Assembly (NCBI GenBank): GCA_963793295.1
Contig: CAWBZX010000023.1
Span: forward strand, 186,001 to 250,000
Length of the DNA stretch: 64,000 nt
Origin: JAHDHW01 sp963793295
GTDB taxonomy: Bacteria; Bacteroidota; Bacteroidia; Chitinophagales; Saprospiraceae
Direction: 5' to 3'
A model generated the notes under the pieces. It worked only from the letters and a program-made list of their open reading frames with translations, ran no database searches and had not been told where the DNA came from. The translations under genes were made by a program, and so were the position numbers. Positions 34,390 to 43,573 of the stretch are shown piece by piece (the first letter of the stretch is position 1; every line of letters starts with the position of its first letter).

Positions 34390-35450
34390 AATAAAAAGAC
34401 TTGGTTTTTGCCGGGAGGAAAATACGATCACCTGGTGAACGTAGGACACAAATCAGAAACTTTGCGTTAATCGAATCCTTCGGGAGGAGAGCAATGTGGA
34501 AGATGAGTTACCACCCAATCAAAAGCAGAAACCATGTTCCAGAGTACTATCACTTTACCCTTGCTAAAAGAAGTCAATTTGCCGGTCAACCGGTGAAAAA
34601 TTTCCTCAGAGGGTAAATGGCCTGCGCAAAGATTTTGTGAGTAGTTTGCATTTTGTAAGGTGTTCGCACCCTGCAAAACCTGAAATTTTGATTCAATGTA
34701 AAGGTTCTTGAATCGTTAGTGTCTTCGGACAGGAATAATTTAAGAAGTTGCCGAATCAAATTGGAAGGATGGTTTTCCGGAGAGTTGGTATTGTGTTTTG
34801 ATCGATCCGCCAGGAAAGAAAAAAATACAGCAACAATTCGCTGAAGGAAAATAATCGCTGAATTACACAAAAGATTGATCTGATTATCTTTGGAACAATC
34901 CTAAATACGAATCAGCACCGCAGCCTTTCAAATTCGTTTGAAAGGAAGACTGGAAGCAATGTCCGCAAGGATTATTGAAAAAAGTCCTAACTGCATAGTT
35001 GGAAGTACTAAAACAAAATCTGTAGGTCATTCAAGTCCTTTGGCGTAACTGGACATTTTGATGTCTTGTAAAAGTGATCAGAATGTTTCAGTTACCATAA
35101 AGGCACGTGCGCGCCGGATGTTTTATCGAATTTCGGTTCGAAGTATGATCAATCGTAGGAGAGTTCATACACTGTGATCAGTTTCAATTCCCTAGTTCAA
35201 GCTTGCTTGGACACTACTTCTGAGGAGAAGCATCTTGGTTTACCATGATATTTTGAATCGTTAAGTAACAGGAAAAAGAAGCTGCATCGTTCAGAAAACA
35301 TCTTAAAAAGGTGCAAACAGAAAGTCCTTAGATTGAAAGCTTCGGCTTTCATTCGAAGGCAAGTCAAGCTTGATTATGGTATCAGGCGCTTAGCGTGTGA
35401 TATCATAAAGAAAGGGATTTGAGTATTTTTAATACTTGGATCCCTTTTCC
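34390..35450 (+). ncRNA. Candidate large structured non-coding RNA, class unknown
   Basis: About 1.06 kb with no ORF that looks coding and base composition clearly less AT-rich than the flanking spacers. Five hairpins carry UUCG loops: 34476-34485 (UCC/GGA), 34651-34678 (12-bp stem with inner GGUG-UUCG-CACC), 34720-34731 (UGUC/GACA), 34924-34945 (9-bp CCUUUCAAA/UUUGAAAGG) and 35335-35350 (GAAAGC/GCUUUC). Other stems: TTTACCC/GGGTAAA (34554-34560 with 34611-34617), TTCAAG-cttg-CTTGGA (35196-35211) and a 10-bp stem 35375-35384 with 35398-35407. G-U pairs in several stems fit only plus-strand RNA. An intrinsic terminator ends the unit. It is not RNase P, tmRNA, 6S or a group II intron by any motif I can find. 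The 5' end is approximate. Confidence 0.6.
35411..35450 (+). terminator. Intrinsic terminator of the large RNA candidate
   Basis: AAAGGGAT-ttg-AGTATT, loop TTT, AATACT-tgg-ATCCCTTT. The three internal positions can form G-U pairs, giving a continuous 17-bp stem on the plus strand, followed by TTCCTATTTT. Confidence 0.8.
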
Positions 35451-35626
35451 TATTTTATGCGAATAAGGAGTTTGACGGAATTATCAATCAGCTATCTTAT
35501 TTCGCAGCTTTCTAAAATTTAATCTCTTCTTTCAAAATTTCACTACTTTTATTAAAGAAGTAAGCCAATATTTTAAATACAAACCAATACTGCTAAAATA
35601 TCACTTTTTAAACTGAACGATAAATC

Positions 35627-37369
35627 ATGAATAAAAGCACTTTCCGGATTTTTTGTCTCCTTGCTTTGACAATAGTTATTTTTTCTTTTTCAAGTTTTAA
35701 ACCTATGCCCAACCTTAATTTATCCTTTACGATTGTATACGAATCAGACAAGAGTGACAAACCCCTTGATGGCCGTATGCTGCTATTGCTTTCAAAAAAC
35801 GATGAAAAAGAACCTCGTTTTCAAATCAATGATGGACCAACAACTCAGCTGGTTTTTGGCGTGGACGTGGAAAAACTGGAGGCTGGAAAAGCTTTGGTTA
35901 TTGACTCAAAGGCTTTTGGTTATCCCATTGAAAATATCAATGATATTCCTCCCGGAGATTATTTTGTACAAGCTGTTTTTCATCTTTACGAAACCTTCCA
36001 TCGGGCTGATGGGCATGTCGTCAAACTGCCGATGGATCGCGGTGAAGGTCAGCATTGGAATCGCGCTCCCGGAAATTTATACAGCACGCCGGTAAAAATT
36101 TCATTGACCTCAGATATAGGGAATAAAGTAAAAATAGTTTTAGATCAAATTATCCCTCCGATTGAACCACCTAAAGACAGCAAATACGTCAAACACATCA
36201 AAATAAAAAGCAAAATGCTTTCCGAGTTTTGGGGCCGCGACATGTATCTTGGAGCGCACGTTTTGCTACCGGAGGGATTTGACGAACACCCTGATGTAAA
36301 GTATCCGCTGGCCATTATGCACGGGCATTTTCCAGATGATTTTGGCGGTTTTCGAACCATCCCCCCTGATCCTAATCTGGAACCGGAATACAGCGAACGC
36401 TTTCAATTGGAAGGTTACAACAAAATCGTTCAGCAGGAAGCTTACGATTTTTATAAAATATGGACCGGACCAGATTTTCCGAGAGTACTTGCTATCGAAA
36501 TCCAGCACGCCAATCAATATTATGATGATTCTTATGCCGTCAATTCTGAAAACCTGGGTCCCTGGGGTGATGCCATTACTTACGAATTGATTCCTTATAT
36601 CGAAAAGAAATTTCGGGGAATTGGAGCAGGTTGGGCCAGGTTTGTTTACGGAGGATCAACAGGTGGCTGGGAAGCCCTTGCCGTTCAGGTCAAATATCCT
36701 GATGAATACAACAGTTGTTATGCCGCTTGCCCTGATCCAATTGATTTTAGAGCTTACGTTTTGACTAATATTTATGAAGACAAGAATGCCTATTATGTAA
36801 AAGGTGACTTTAAAGACGTCCTTCATCCAGGACATCGGGATTATCTCGGAAAAATAAATTCCACGATTCAGAGTTCCAATCACAGGGAGCTGGCATTAGG
36901 CACTAAAAATAGATCAGGCGGTCAATACGATATTTGGGAAGCCGTTTATTCTCCGGTTGGTAAAGACGGTTATCCAAAACGACTTTGGGACAAATATACC
37001 GGCGAAATTGACCCTGAAGTAGCTGAATATTGGCGTGAAAATTATGATCTCACTTACATCATGAAACGAGACTGGAAAACCCTGGGACCCAAACTGAAAG
37101 GAAAAATCCATATCTATTGTGGCGATATGGACAATTATTACCTCAACAATGCAGTCTATCTCGCTGAAGAATTTTTGGAAAGTACTGACCCTTATTACGA
37201 TGGAGAGGTCGATTATGGCGATCGCGCAGAGCATTGCTGGAACGGTGATCACAATAATCCGAATGCAATTTCCCGTTTGCGTTACCACCGAATGTTTATT
37301 CCTAAATGGACCCAAGGCTTGGAAAAAGATGCTCCGAAAGGATTGGATTTGAAGAGCTGGCGGTATTGA
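35627..37369 (+). CDS. Exported putative esterase (alpha/beta hydrolase)
   Basis: 580 residues with a hydrophobic N-terminal signal (about 1-24). The N-terminal ~190 residues are a beta-rich domain with no named family. The C-terminal part is an esterase-D-like alpha/beta hydrolase: ARFVYGGSTGGWEAL carries the GxSxG nucleophile near residue 344, IHIYCGDMDNYYL the likely acid, and RAEHCWNGDH the His. HVLLPEGFDEHPDVKYPLA is typical of this esterase group. Substrate unknown. It lies 176 bases after the RNA terminator and is transcribed alone. Confidence 0.85.
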   Translation: MNKSTFRIFCLLALTIVIFSFSSFKPMPNLNLSFTIVYESDKSDKPLDGRMLLLLSKNDEKEPRFQINDGPTTQLVFGVDVEKLEAGKALVIDSKAFGYPIENINDIPPGDYFVQAVFHLYETFHRADGHVVKLPMDRGEGQHWNRAPGNLYSTPVKISLTSDIGNKVKIVLDQIIPPIEPPKDSKYVKHIKIKSKMLSEFWGRDMYLGAHVLLPEGFDEHPDVKYPLAIMHGHFPDDFGGFRTIPPDPNLEPEYSERFQLEGYNKIVQQEAYDFYKIWTGPDFPRVLAIEIQHANQYYDDSYAVNSENLGPWGDAITYELIPYIEKKFRGIGAGWARFVYGGSTGGWEALAVQVKYPDEYNSCYAACPDPIDFRAYVLTNIYEDKNAYYVKGDFKDVLHPGHRDYLGKINSTIQSSNHRELALGTKNRSGGQYDIWEAVYSPVGKDGYPKRLWDKYTGEIDPEVAEYWRENYDLTYIMKRDWKTLGPKLKGKIHIYCGDMDNYYLNNAVYLAEEFLESTDPYYDGEVDYGDRAEHCWNGDHNNPNAISRLRYHRMFIPKWTQGLEKDAPKGLDLKSWRY

Positions 37370-37441
37370 TTGTTTAAGGAAAAAGGATAAAAGGGTATGT
37401 GGTTGCAAGTAAAATAATTATGTGCCTTTTAATTCATCTTT

Positions 37442-38248
37442 CTACATTTCGCCTTTTACAAACATTTTATCGACAGAAGGATTTGAGTTAGTTCCTTCTT
37501 TTTCGAGTGTTACGCAAAAGCCTTTACACTCTTTTATAAAAGATAGACTATACAAATCATCTGTGTTGCTGAGGTCAAGCACGCCTACTTTCTGATGCTT
37601 ACCATTGATATTAGCCCAAACTTGATACTGATGGCCTTGTGGAGTTTTTGGGAGATTACAAATACTAAGGTATGTTTTACTATGATCTTTATTCCAGTAT
37701 ACAACGCCATGAGCCAGCGGGGCATGCTCCGACCCTTGAAGGTTTATATGACGCGTATTTACATCTTTCAAAACAGCATATTGTTGCACTATTTTTTCAT
37801 TTTCCTTATACAACGACTCATTATCCTTTTCGAAATGGTGCAATTGCGTGGTTAGCAAAGCGATTTCGTTTTGAGCAGCTTCTTGGTTTTGATATAAAAA
37901 GAAAGAAAACGTTGATAAGCCGACGACTAAAATTGATGCAATGCCTCTGCTCCAGGAAATATAATTCGTTTTTTGGAAAGTCGAATCACTTTTAGGTTCG
38001 ACTACAAGATTGGTTTTACTATTTAAATAGGAAGTTTTACATTTTGATTGATGGTTTGAAACCTTGGAAACAGGAACTTTATTGGATTCAGAACAAGAGT
38101 CCATACAACCGTGCAAATCGCAGATATAAGCATCTATCTCCGGAAATTCTTTTGCAAGTTGTTCAACTTGCTTTCGTTCTTCTGAAGAAGACAAGCCGAG
38201 AACATACTGTTCTAATTTACCTGATTGTAAGTACTTCTCTATATCCAT
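37442..38248 (-). CDS. RskA-like anti-sigma factor
   Basis: 268 residues. Cytoplasmic N-terminal zone 1-60 (YLQSGKLEQYVLGLSSSEER, typical anti-sigma start with a Cys-rich HGCMDSCS), one TM at about 103-119 (GIASILVVGLSTFSFFLY), a coiled coil at about 125-160 and a C-terminal RskA domain (GVVYWNKDHSKTYLSICNLP, YQVWANINGKHQKVGVLD). Members hold an ECF sigma factor at the membrane. The usual sigma gene directly upstream is absent, so its partner is encoded elsewhere or lost. The stop faces the esterase gene. Confidence 0.85.
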   Translation of the reverse strand: MDIEKYLQSGKLEQYVLGLSSSEERKQVEQLAKEFPEIDAYICDLHGCMDSCSESNKVPVSKVSNHQSKCKTSYLNSKTNLVVEPKSDSTFQKTNYISWSRGIASILVVGLSTFSFFLYQNQEAAQNEIALLTTQLHHFEKDNESLYKENEKIVQQYAVLKDVNTRHINLQGSEHAPLAHGVVYWNKDHSKTYLSICNLPKTPQGHQYQVWANINGKHQKVGVLDLSNTDDLYSLSFIKECKGFCVTLEKEGTNSNPSVDKMFVKGEM

Positions 38249-38475
38249 ATAATGTGTTAAAAGTTGTTCAACACTATATAAATAAAAATTTTGCCATTTT
38301 GTTTCGATAAAATTTCAGCTTAAGCTCTATGAGGTTGCATTTCCTTGTAAATCTAGCTTGTTCAAAAGCCTGTAGAGTAATGATTGTCAATCATACAGTA
38401 ATCGGTAATGCAATTACATAATGTAAAAAAAATCACAATTATGTTTTTAAATAAACAGAAAACAAAACCTAGTAT

Positions 38476-38506
38476 TTTGTTGACCATATTAAATATTTTA
38501 CCTTTG
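38476..38506 (+). promoter_or_regulatory. Bacteroidota promoter of the GH16 lipoprotein gene
   Basis: TTTG (38476-38479), 19-base spacer, TACCTTTG (38499-38506): a full match to TTTG / TAnnTTTG with normal spacing. Transcription would start near 38513, giving a leader of about 165 bases. Confidence 0.7.
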
Positions 38507-38620
38507 ATAGTTACGAATTAGAGTTGGAAAAACAGCCTTTTGACAAAAAACATTTATTATGAACATAACGGCTGGAGGACATTAGGGCGGTAGAAAAGAG
38601 TTGATAAATCATTTAGCCTT

Positions 38621-38643
38621 AACGTATCTAAGTTAGATACGTT
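38621..38643 (+). promoter_or_regulatory. Leader stem-loop or operator before the GH16 gene
   Basis: Perfect 11-bp inverted repeat AACGTATCTAA-g-TTAGATACGTT, followed by cgtgtttttc, 36 bases before the ATG at 38679. As RNA it is a 9-bp hairpin plus a short U run, an attenuator-like shape. As DNA it is an operator-like palindrome. Confidence 0.5.
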
Positions 38644-38678
38644 CGTGTTTTTCACTTAGTCAATTTAAATAAATTTTT

Positions 38679-39863
38679 ATGAAAACTAATATTTCAAAAA
38701 CTCTTGTCCTTGTTTTAACAGCTTTAGTTATCTCTTGTGAAAAAGAAGGTGATGGACAAGTTGTCAATCAATTGCCATCGCTTAGTATCAGTGATGTTAC
38801 GAAATTTGAAGAAGATGAAACGGTTACTTTTGAAATCAGAGTTACTTTATCCGGAAGCAATGAAGGAGCAGTAAAAGTAAAATACATAACTTCAGATGGA
38901 ACAGCAAAAGCAACTGAAGATTACGTGGCTATAATTACTGAAACACTGAGTTTTTCTGCTAGTGAAACGGAAAAAATCATTTCTATAGAAATTCTCGGAG
39001 ATACAATTGTGGAAGGCGATGAGCAATTCACTATCACGCTCAACTCCCCTGAAAACGCAAATATTTCTAAATCAACATCTACTATTACTATCCAAAATGA
39101 TGATGAGAGCATATCTATTATTCCTGAAACAGGGTATGTCTCAGCGGAGTCTTATCCGGGATTAACCAAGATCTGGAGTGATGAATTTGAAGATGGATCC
39201 TTAAATACTTCTATTTGGACACCTGAAATTGGCACTGGCAATAGTGGCTGGGGAAATAACGAATTACAATATTATAGAGCTGAAAATACAAGTATCGTAG
39301 AAGGCAACTTGGTCATCGAAGCAAGAAATGATGGTTTTGGAGGTTCAGCGTACACTTCATCCAGGCTGATTACAAAAGATAACTTTGATTTCAAATACGG
39401 AAGAGTTGATATCCGTGCAGTCTTGCCAAAAGGCAAGGGAATTTGGCCCGCACTGTGGATGCTGGGATCAAAGTTTGAGACAGAAGGCTGGCCTGCTTGC
39501 GGCGAAATCGATATCATGGAATTAGTCGGAGGTACAAACTCAGACAAAACTGTTCATGGCACAATTCATTGGTTTGAAAATGCTTATGCTTCTTATGGCG
39601 GTCATTATTCATTAAATTCTGGCATTTTTGCGGATGAATTTCATGTTTTTTCAATCATATGGGACGAACAGAGTATTAAATGGCTTGTTGATGATGTTCA
39701 ATTTGTTGAAGCGGATTTAACACCACAAGGCCTCAGTGAGTTTCATGAAAATTTCTTTTTTATCTTTAATGTTGCTGTTGGGGGAAATTGGCCGGGAAGT
39801 CCAGATAATTCTACTGTATTTCCACAGAGAATGATTGTTGATTACATTAGGGTTTTCCAATAA
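38679..39863 (+). CDS. GH16 laminarinase lipoprotein with Calx-beta domain
   Basis: 394 residues, lipobox at Cys20 (LVISC). A Calx-beta domain covers about 33-147 (VKVKYITSDGTAKATEDY, EGDEQFTITLNSP). A GH16 domain covers about 160-394: KIWSDEFEDGSLNTSIW, the catalytic CGEIDIMELVG (ExDxxE), HGTIHWF and the final IVDYIRVFQ strand. GH16 laminarinases of this type cut internal beta-1,3-glucan bonds. Surface or periplasmic lipoprotein. Co-directional with the phosphorylase gene 235 bases later; own promoter mapped upstream. Confidence 0.92.
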   Translation: MKTNISKTLVLVLTALVISCEKEGDGQVVNQLPSLSISDVTKFEEDETVTFEIRVTLSGSNEGAVKVKYITSDGTAKATEDYVAIITETLSFSASETEKIISIEILGDTIVEGDEQFTITLNSPENANISKSTSTITIQNDDESISIIPETGYVSAESYPGLTKIWSDEFEDGSLNTSIWTPEIGTGNSGWGNNELQYYRAENTSIVEGNLVIEARNDGFGGSAYTSSRLITKDNFDFKYGRVDIRAVLPKGKGIWPALWMLGSKFETEGWPACGEIDIMELVGGTNSDKTVHGTIHWFENAYASYGGHYSLNSGIFADEFHVFSIIWDEQSIKWLVDDVQFVEADLTPQGLSEFHENFFFIFNVAVGGNWPGSPDNSTVFPQRMIVDYIRVFQ

Positions 39864-40097
39864 CCTCTATAAGATAACGGTCCCAAAACAATGATTCTAC
39901 TAACTCAATTTCCTCAAAGCACTAGATAAAACCCTTACTCAAATTATTGATATTCAATAAATTAAATTGGTTACGTAAAATATATCTGCAGTGTTAAGGT
40001 TTTAAACTGCTTGGGTAAGCAAATAGAATTTAAACAAAACCATACTTATAAAATTTAAGTGATAATATCGCAAAAACTCAAAAATCACAATTCATTT

Positions 40098-43000
40098 ATG
40101 AACAAAAAAGTGAAAGGTAATTTTGTTAAATGTCTTGGAGAAGAGATGTACAAGATTTCAGATTTCGATCGTATGCCACCTTTTTTTATGACTATGGTGA
40201 GCAGCAGTGAATTGTGGATGTATTTATCTTCAACGGGTTGCCTGACTGCCGGAAGGAGTAACCCCGACAATGCAATCTTTCCATATTATACCGTGGATAA
40301 AATTCATGAGAACGCGTCGAATACAGGCCCTATTACGCTAATTAAGGTCAAAGACAAATTATGGCAGCCTTTCTCCACCGACCGGATTCAACCGTTTTCG
40401 ATTCAAAGAAATCTTTATAAAAATAGCTATGGAAGCAAGGTTTTATTTGAGGAGATCAACCTGGATTTAAAGCTAAGGTTTCGTTATTCCTGGTCATTGA
40501 GTGAGAATTATGGATTTGTTCGGGAAGCTCATTTAAAAAATCTAGGAGCGCATGAATATACTGTTCATTTGATGGATGGTGTACAAAATGTAATGCCATC
40601 CGGCGTTTCCCGCATGCAACAAATGACACTCAGCAATCTAATGGATGCTTATAAACGGACGGAACTTCATCCTGAAACCGGATTGGGATTATTTTACTTA
40701 AATGCCATCCCAGTGGACCGGGCAGAACCTAGCGAATCCCTTTCTGCTAATGTGGCTTGGCATCACGGTTTAACCTCCTTCAATACCTTTATCAACCCTC
40801 TAGCCATTGATAATTTTGTAAAAGGATTATCCAATTCGAGCGAAACCGAAATGCGGGCAGGAAGAGGGGCCTACCTGTTGGAAAGTAACTTAAATATAGC
40901 ATCAGAGCAGGAAAAAAACTGGGCAATCATTATCGACCAGGGATATAATGCAGCTAAGCTTTCAACACTTGACAATCTATTAAAAGACAAGAATGCACTA
41001 ATTGCAAAAGTAAGGACTGACCTCGAAGCAGGTGAAGCGTCTTTTAAAAAATTGGTAGGAAGTGCAGATGGCTTTCAGCTAACTGCCAACAGGCACTCTT
41101 GTGTCCGGCATTTTTACAATACCCTCTTCAATATCATGCGGGGAGGAGTTTTTTACGACAACTATTATATTACCAAAACAGGATTATTAAGACACGTTGA
41201 GATTTTCAATAAAGATCATTACAAAAAGTCATATAATGAACTGAATGCACTTCCGGAAAAATTCACGCTTCAGGATTTAAGCAACAAGTTGGAACAATTA
41301 AATGATCCAAACCTCAGTCGTATTGTTAAAGAATATTTGCCAATTATTTTTAGCCGTCGACATGGCGATCCAAGCAGGCCCTGGAATATTTTTAATGTTA
41401 GCCTAAAAGACGAATTAGGGAATACAAAGTTTTATTACCAGGGCAATTGGCGTGACATCTTTCAGAATTGGGAGGCATTACTTTACAGCTTTCCGGAATT
41501 TACGGAAAACATCATCGCCAAGTTTGTAAATGCCAGCACAGCTGATGGTTATAATCCATATCGCATCAGTAGCGAAGGTATCGATTGGGAAGAAACTGAA
41601 CCGGATGATCCATGGTCATTCATTGGATATTGGGGGGATCACCAGGTGATTTATTTACAAAAATTACTGGAAGTTTCGCATAAACTCCATCCCGGAAAAA
41701 TTAAGAAAGAACTAAAAACTAGGCAGTATGTATATTCCCATGTCCCCTACATCATAAAAGGCTTTGATGGTATCATTGAAGATCCTTATTCGACGATACT
41801 TTTCGATGAAGAACTGAATAAGAATCTTTTGGAGCGGTTTGACGAAAAAGGTGCAGACGGAAAGTTGTACTTTAGCAATGGTTCGCCACTTTTAGTAAAT
41901 TTGGCAGAAAAACTACTGGTATCGACACTGACCAAATTGTATAATCTCATTCCTGATGCAGGCATTTGGCTGAACACGCAACGCCCCGAGTGGAATGATG
42001 CCAATAATGCTTTAGTGGGTTATGGTTGTTCCATGGTCACCGTTTATTATTTACATCGTCAAATTGTATTTTATAAAGAACTATTTAAAGGTGTGGATCG
42101 TGTGGAACTGACAGACGAACTAGCAGACTTGTTTGCGACAATGAAGGAGATTTATAAACATAATGAACCAGTACTCAAAGAAGGGTTTAATGGGAAAAGC
42201 CGCTGGAATTTTGTTGAAACACTGGGAAGAGCGGGAGAAAAGTACAGAGAGTCCGTATACAAGAGGCTTTCAAATACCTCTTCTACTATTTCCGAAGAGG
42301 ATATACTCGGCTTTCTTAATTCAGCGCTCCGCTATATTGAAAAAAGTATTGAGCATAATAAGCGTCAGGACGGGATGTTTCACGCCTATAATTTGATTGA
42401 TGTTCACGATAAATCTATCGAAGTGAATCATCTGTATGAAATGCTGGAAGGCCAGGTGGCTGTATTAAGCGCAAACTATCTTTCAGGAAGTGAAACCCTT
42501 GAAGTACTAGAAGCACTGCGAAACAGTGCAATGTACCGCGAAGATCAGGAAAGTTATATGTTGTACCCAAATAGGGAACTCCCCTTGTTCATGGAGAAGA
42601 ATCTGCCTAAAAGAGAAAAGGTAGAACGCATTCCCACTTTACTAGAAATGATAAAGAATTCCAACAAAAAAGTGATTTATAAAGATGCAAAGGGCAACTA
42701 TCGATTTACTTCCAATCTTAAAAACAGTAATTATTTGAAGGAAATTCTTTCATCGCTAGTTATCAATAAAAACGATACCCGGGACATATTAGCGCTTTAT
42801 GAAGACACTTTCCAACATCGCTTTTTTACGGGTAGATCGGGTACCTTTTTTGGTTATGAAGGCCTTGGATGTATTTATTGGCATATGGTTTCCAAGCTTA
42901 AATTAGCAATAGCAGAAAATCTGGTTAAAGCAAAGAAAGAAAATGCTTCGATGGAAATTCAACAATTGTTAAAGCAAAAATATTATGAAGTGAAAAAAGG

Positions 43001-43469
43001 AATCGGAGCTAATAAACCTCCTGAAGATTATGGAGCATTTCCGATGGAACCTTATTCGCACACTCCCGGAAGAGGTGGCGTAAAGCAGCCGGGTATGACC
43101 GGCCAGGTGAAAGAAGATATTCTATCCAGAATGTATGAATTAGGTTTCGCAATTGAAAATGGAGAGATCAATATCTCACCTGAGTTATTGCGCGAAGAGG
43201 AGTTTTTGACGGAAGAAAAAAAATTTTCATGGATTGATATATCCGGTAATTGGCAAAATATGACGATACCTGCAGATCATCTTGTTTTTACCTTTTCTCA
43301 AGTTCCTTTTTTAGTAAAAAAATCTGACAGGAATAGTATCGAATGGAAAATGATAAATGGAGAATCCAATACAGTTACAGATACTTTAAAAATCCCCAAA
43401 ACAATCAGTGACAAACTATTTCAGCGGGATGGGGAAATAGAAAAGATAATCATAAGCTTAAACAGGTAA
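40098..43469 (+). CDS. GH149-like beta-1,3-oligoglucan phosphorylase
   Basis: About 1,120 residues. The frame opens at a GTG (40059), but the ATG at 40098 is preferred; another ATG at 40146 begins MYKISDFDRMPPFF, where homologs typically start. The N-terminal beta-sandwich (SSTGCLTAGRSNPDNAIFPYYT) and (alpha/alpha)6 barrel are those of GH94-like phosphorylases. PEWNDANNALVGYG near residue 645 of the GTG frame carries the presumed catalytic Asp. The large size matches GH149 rather than GH94. Predicted reaction: phosphorolysis of beta-1,3-oligoglucans to glucose 1-phosphate. No signal peptide, so cytoplasmic, fed by the MFS porter of the facing operon. Ends at a bidirectional terminator. Confidence 0.8.
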   Translation: MNKKVKGNFVKCLGEEMYKISDFDRMPPFFMTMVSSSELWMYLSSTGCLTAGRSNPDNAIFPYYTVDKIHENASNTGPITLIKVKDKLWQPFSTDRIQPFSIQRNLYKNSYGSKVLFEEINLDLKLRFRYSWSLSENYGFVREAHLKNLGAHEYTVHLMDGVQNVMPSGVSRMQQMTLSNLMDAYKRTELHPETGLGLFYLNAIPVDRAEPSESLSANVAWHHGLTSFNTFINPLAIDNFVKGLSNSSETEMRAGRGAYLLESNLNIASEQEKNWAIIIDQGYNAAKLSTLDNLLKDKNALIAKVRTDLEAGEASFKKLVGSADGFQLTANRHSCVRHFYNTLFNIMRGGVFYDNYYITKTGLLRHVEIFNKDHYKKSYNELNALPEKFTLQDLSNKLEQLNDPNLSRIVKEYLPIIFSRRHGDPSRPWNIFNVSLKDELGNTKFYYQGNWRDIFQNWEALLYSFPEFTENIIAKFVNASTADGYNPYRISSEGIDWEETEPDDPWSFIGYWGDHQVIYLQKLLEVSHKLHPGKIKKELKTRQYVYSHVPYIIKGFDGIIEDPYSTILFDEELNKNLLERFDEKGADGKLYFSNGSPLLVNLAEKLLVSTLTKLYNLIPDAGIWLNTQRPEWNDANNALVGYGCSMVTVYYLHRQIVFYKELFKGVDRVELTDELADLFATMKEIYKHNEPVLKEGFNGKSRWNFVETLGRAGEKYRESVYKRLSNTSSTISEEDILGFLNSALRYIEKSIEHNKRQDGMFHAYNLIDVHDKSIEVNHLYEMLEGQVAVLSANYLSGSETLEVLEALRNSAMYREDQESYMLYPNRELPLFMEKNLPKREKVERIPTLLEMIKNSNKKVIYKDAKGNYRFTSNLKNSNYLKEILSSLVINKNDTRDILALYEDTFQHRFFTGRSGTFFGYEGLGCIYWHMVSKLKLAIAENLVKAKKENASMEIQQLLKQKYYEVKKGIGANKPPEDYGAFPMEPYSHTPGRGGVKQPGMTGQVKEDILSRMYELGFAIENGEINISPELLREEEFLTEEKKFSWIDISGNWQNMTIPADHLVFTFSQVPFLVKKSDRNSIEWKMINGESNTVTDTLKIPKTISDKLFQRDGEIEKIIISLNR

Positions 43470-43496
43470 TTAACTTATTGATTATAGCCAAAAAAG

Positions 43497-43528
43497 AAAG
43501 AGCCGTATTAATAAAAATACGGCTCTTT
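43497..43528. terminator. Bidirectional terminator between the phosphorylase and the T9SS fasciclin gene
   Basis: Perfect 13-bp stem AAAGAGCCGTATT / AATACGGCTCTTT with a 6-base loop, T run on the plus side and A run (T on minus) on the other. It lies 27 bases after the phosphorylase stop and 45 bases beyond the stop of the minus-strand gene. Confidence 0.85.
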
Positions 43529-43573
43529 TTTTCATTTTAATTTTCCAATCACCAAAGGTGATTCAAAACTTAT

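Larger units (their letters stand above)
38249..38678. other. Intergenic region with promoter and leader of the first laminarinase
   Basis: 430 bases between the anti-sigma start and the GH16 start. It contains a good plus-strand promoter and a leader hairpin (listed separately). No sigma-factor gene or other ORF is present in the part next to the anti-sigma gene. Confidence 0.6.

Noticed and set aside
34401..34870. ORFs of 71-94 codons within the structured region
   Set aside because: They overlap on both strands, have no ribosome-binding context, no recognisable domain and cross strong RNA stems.
34390..35450. RNase P RNA, tmRNA, 6S RNA or a group II intron
   Set aside because: No GAGGAAAGTCC core with its partner motifs, no tmRNA ends, no domain V hairpin and no reverse transcriptase nearby.
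43497..43528. Intron domain V or riboswitch
   Set aside because: A simple perfect stem with T runs on both sides between converging genes: a bidirectional terminator.
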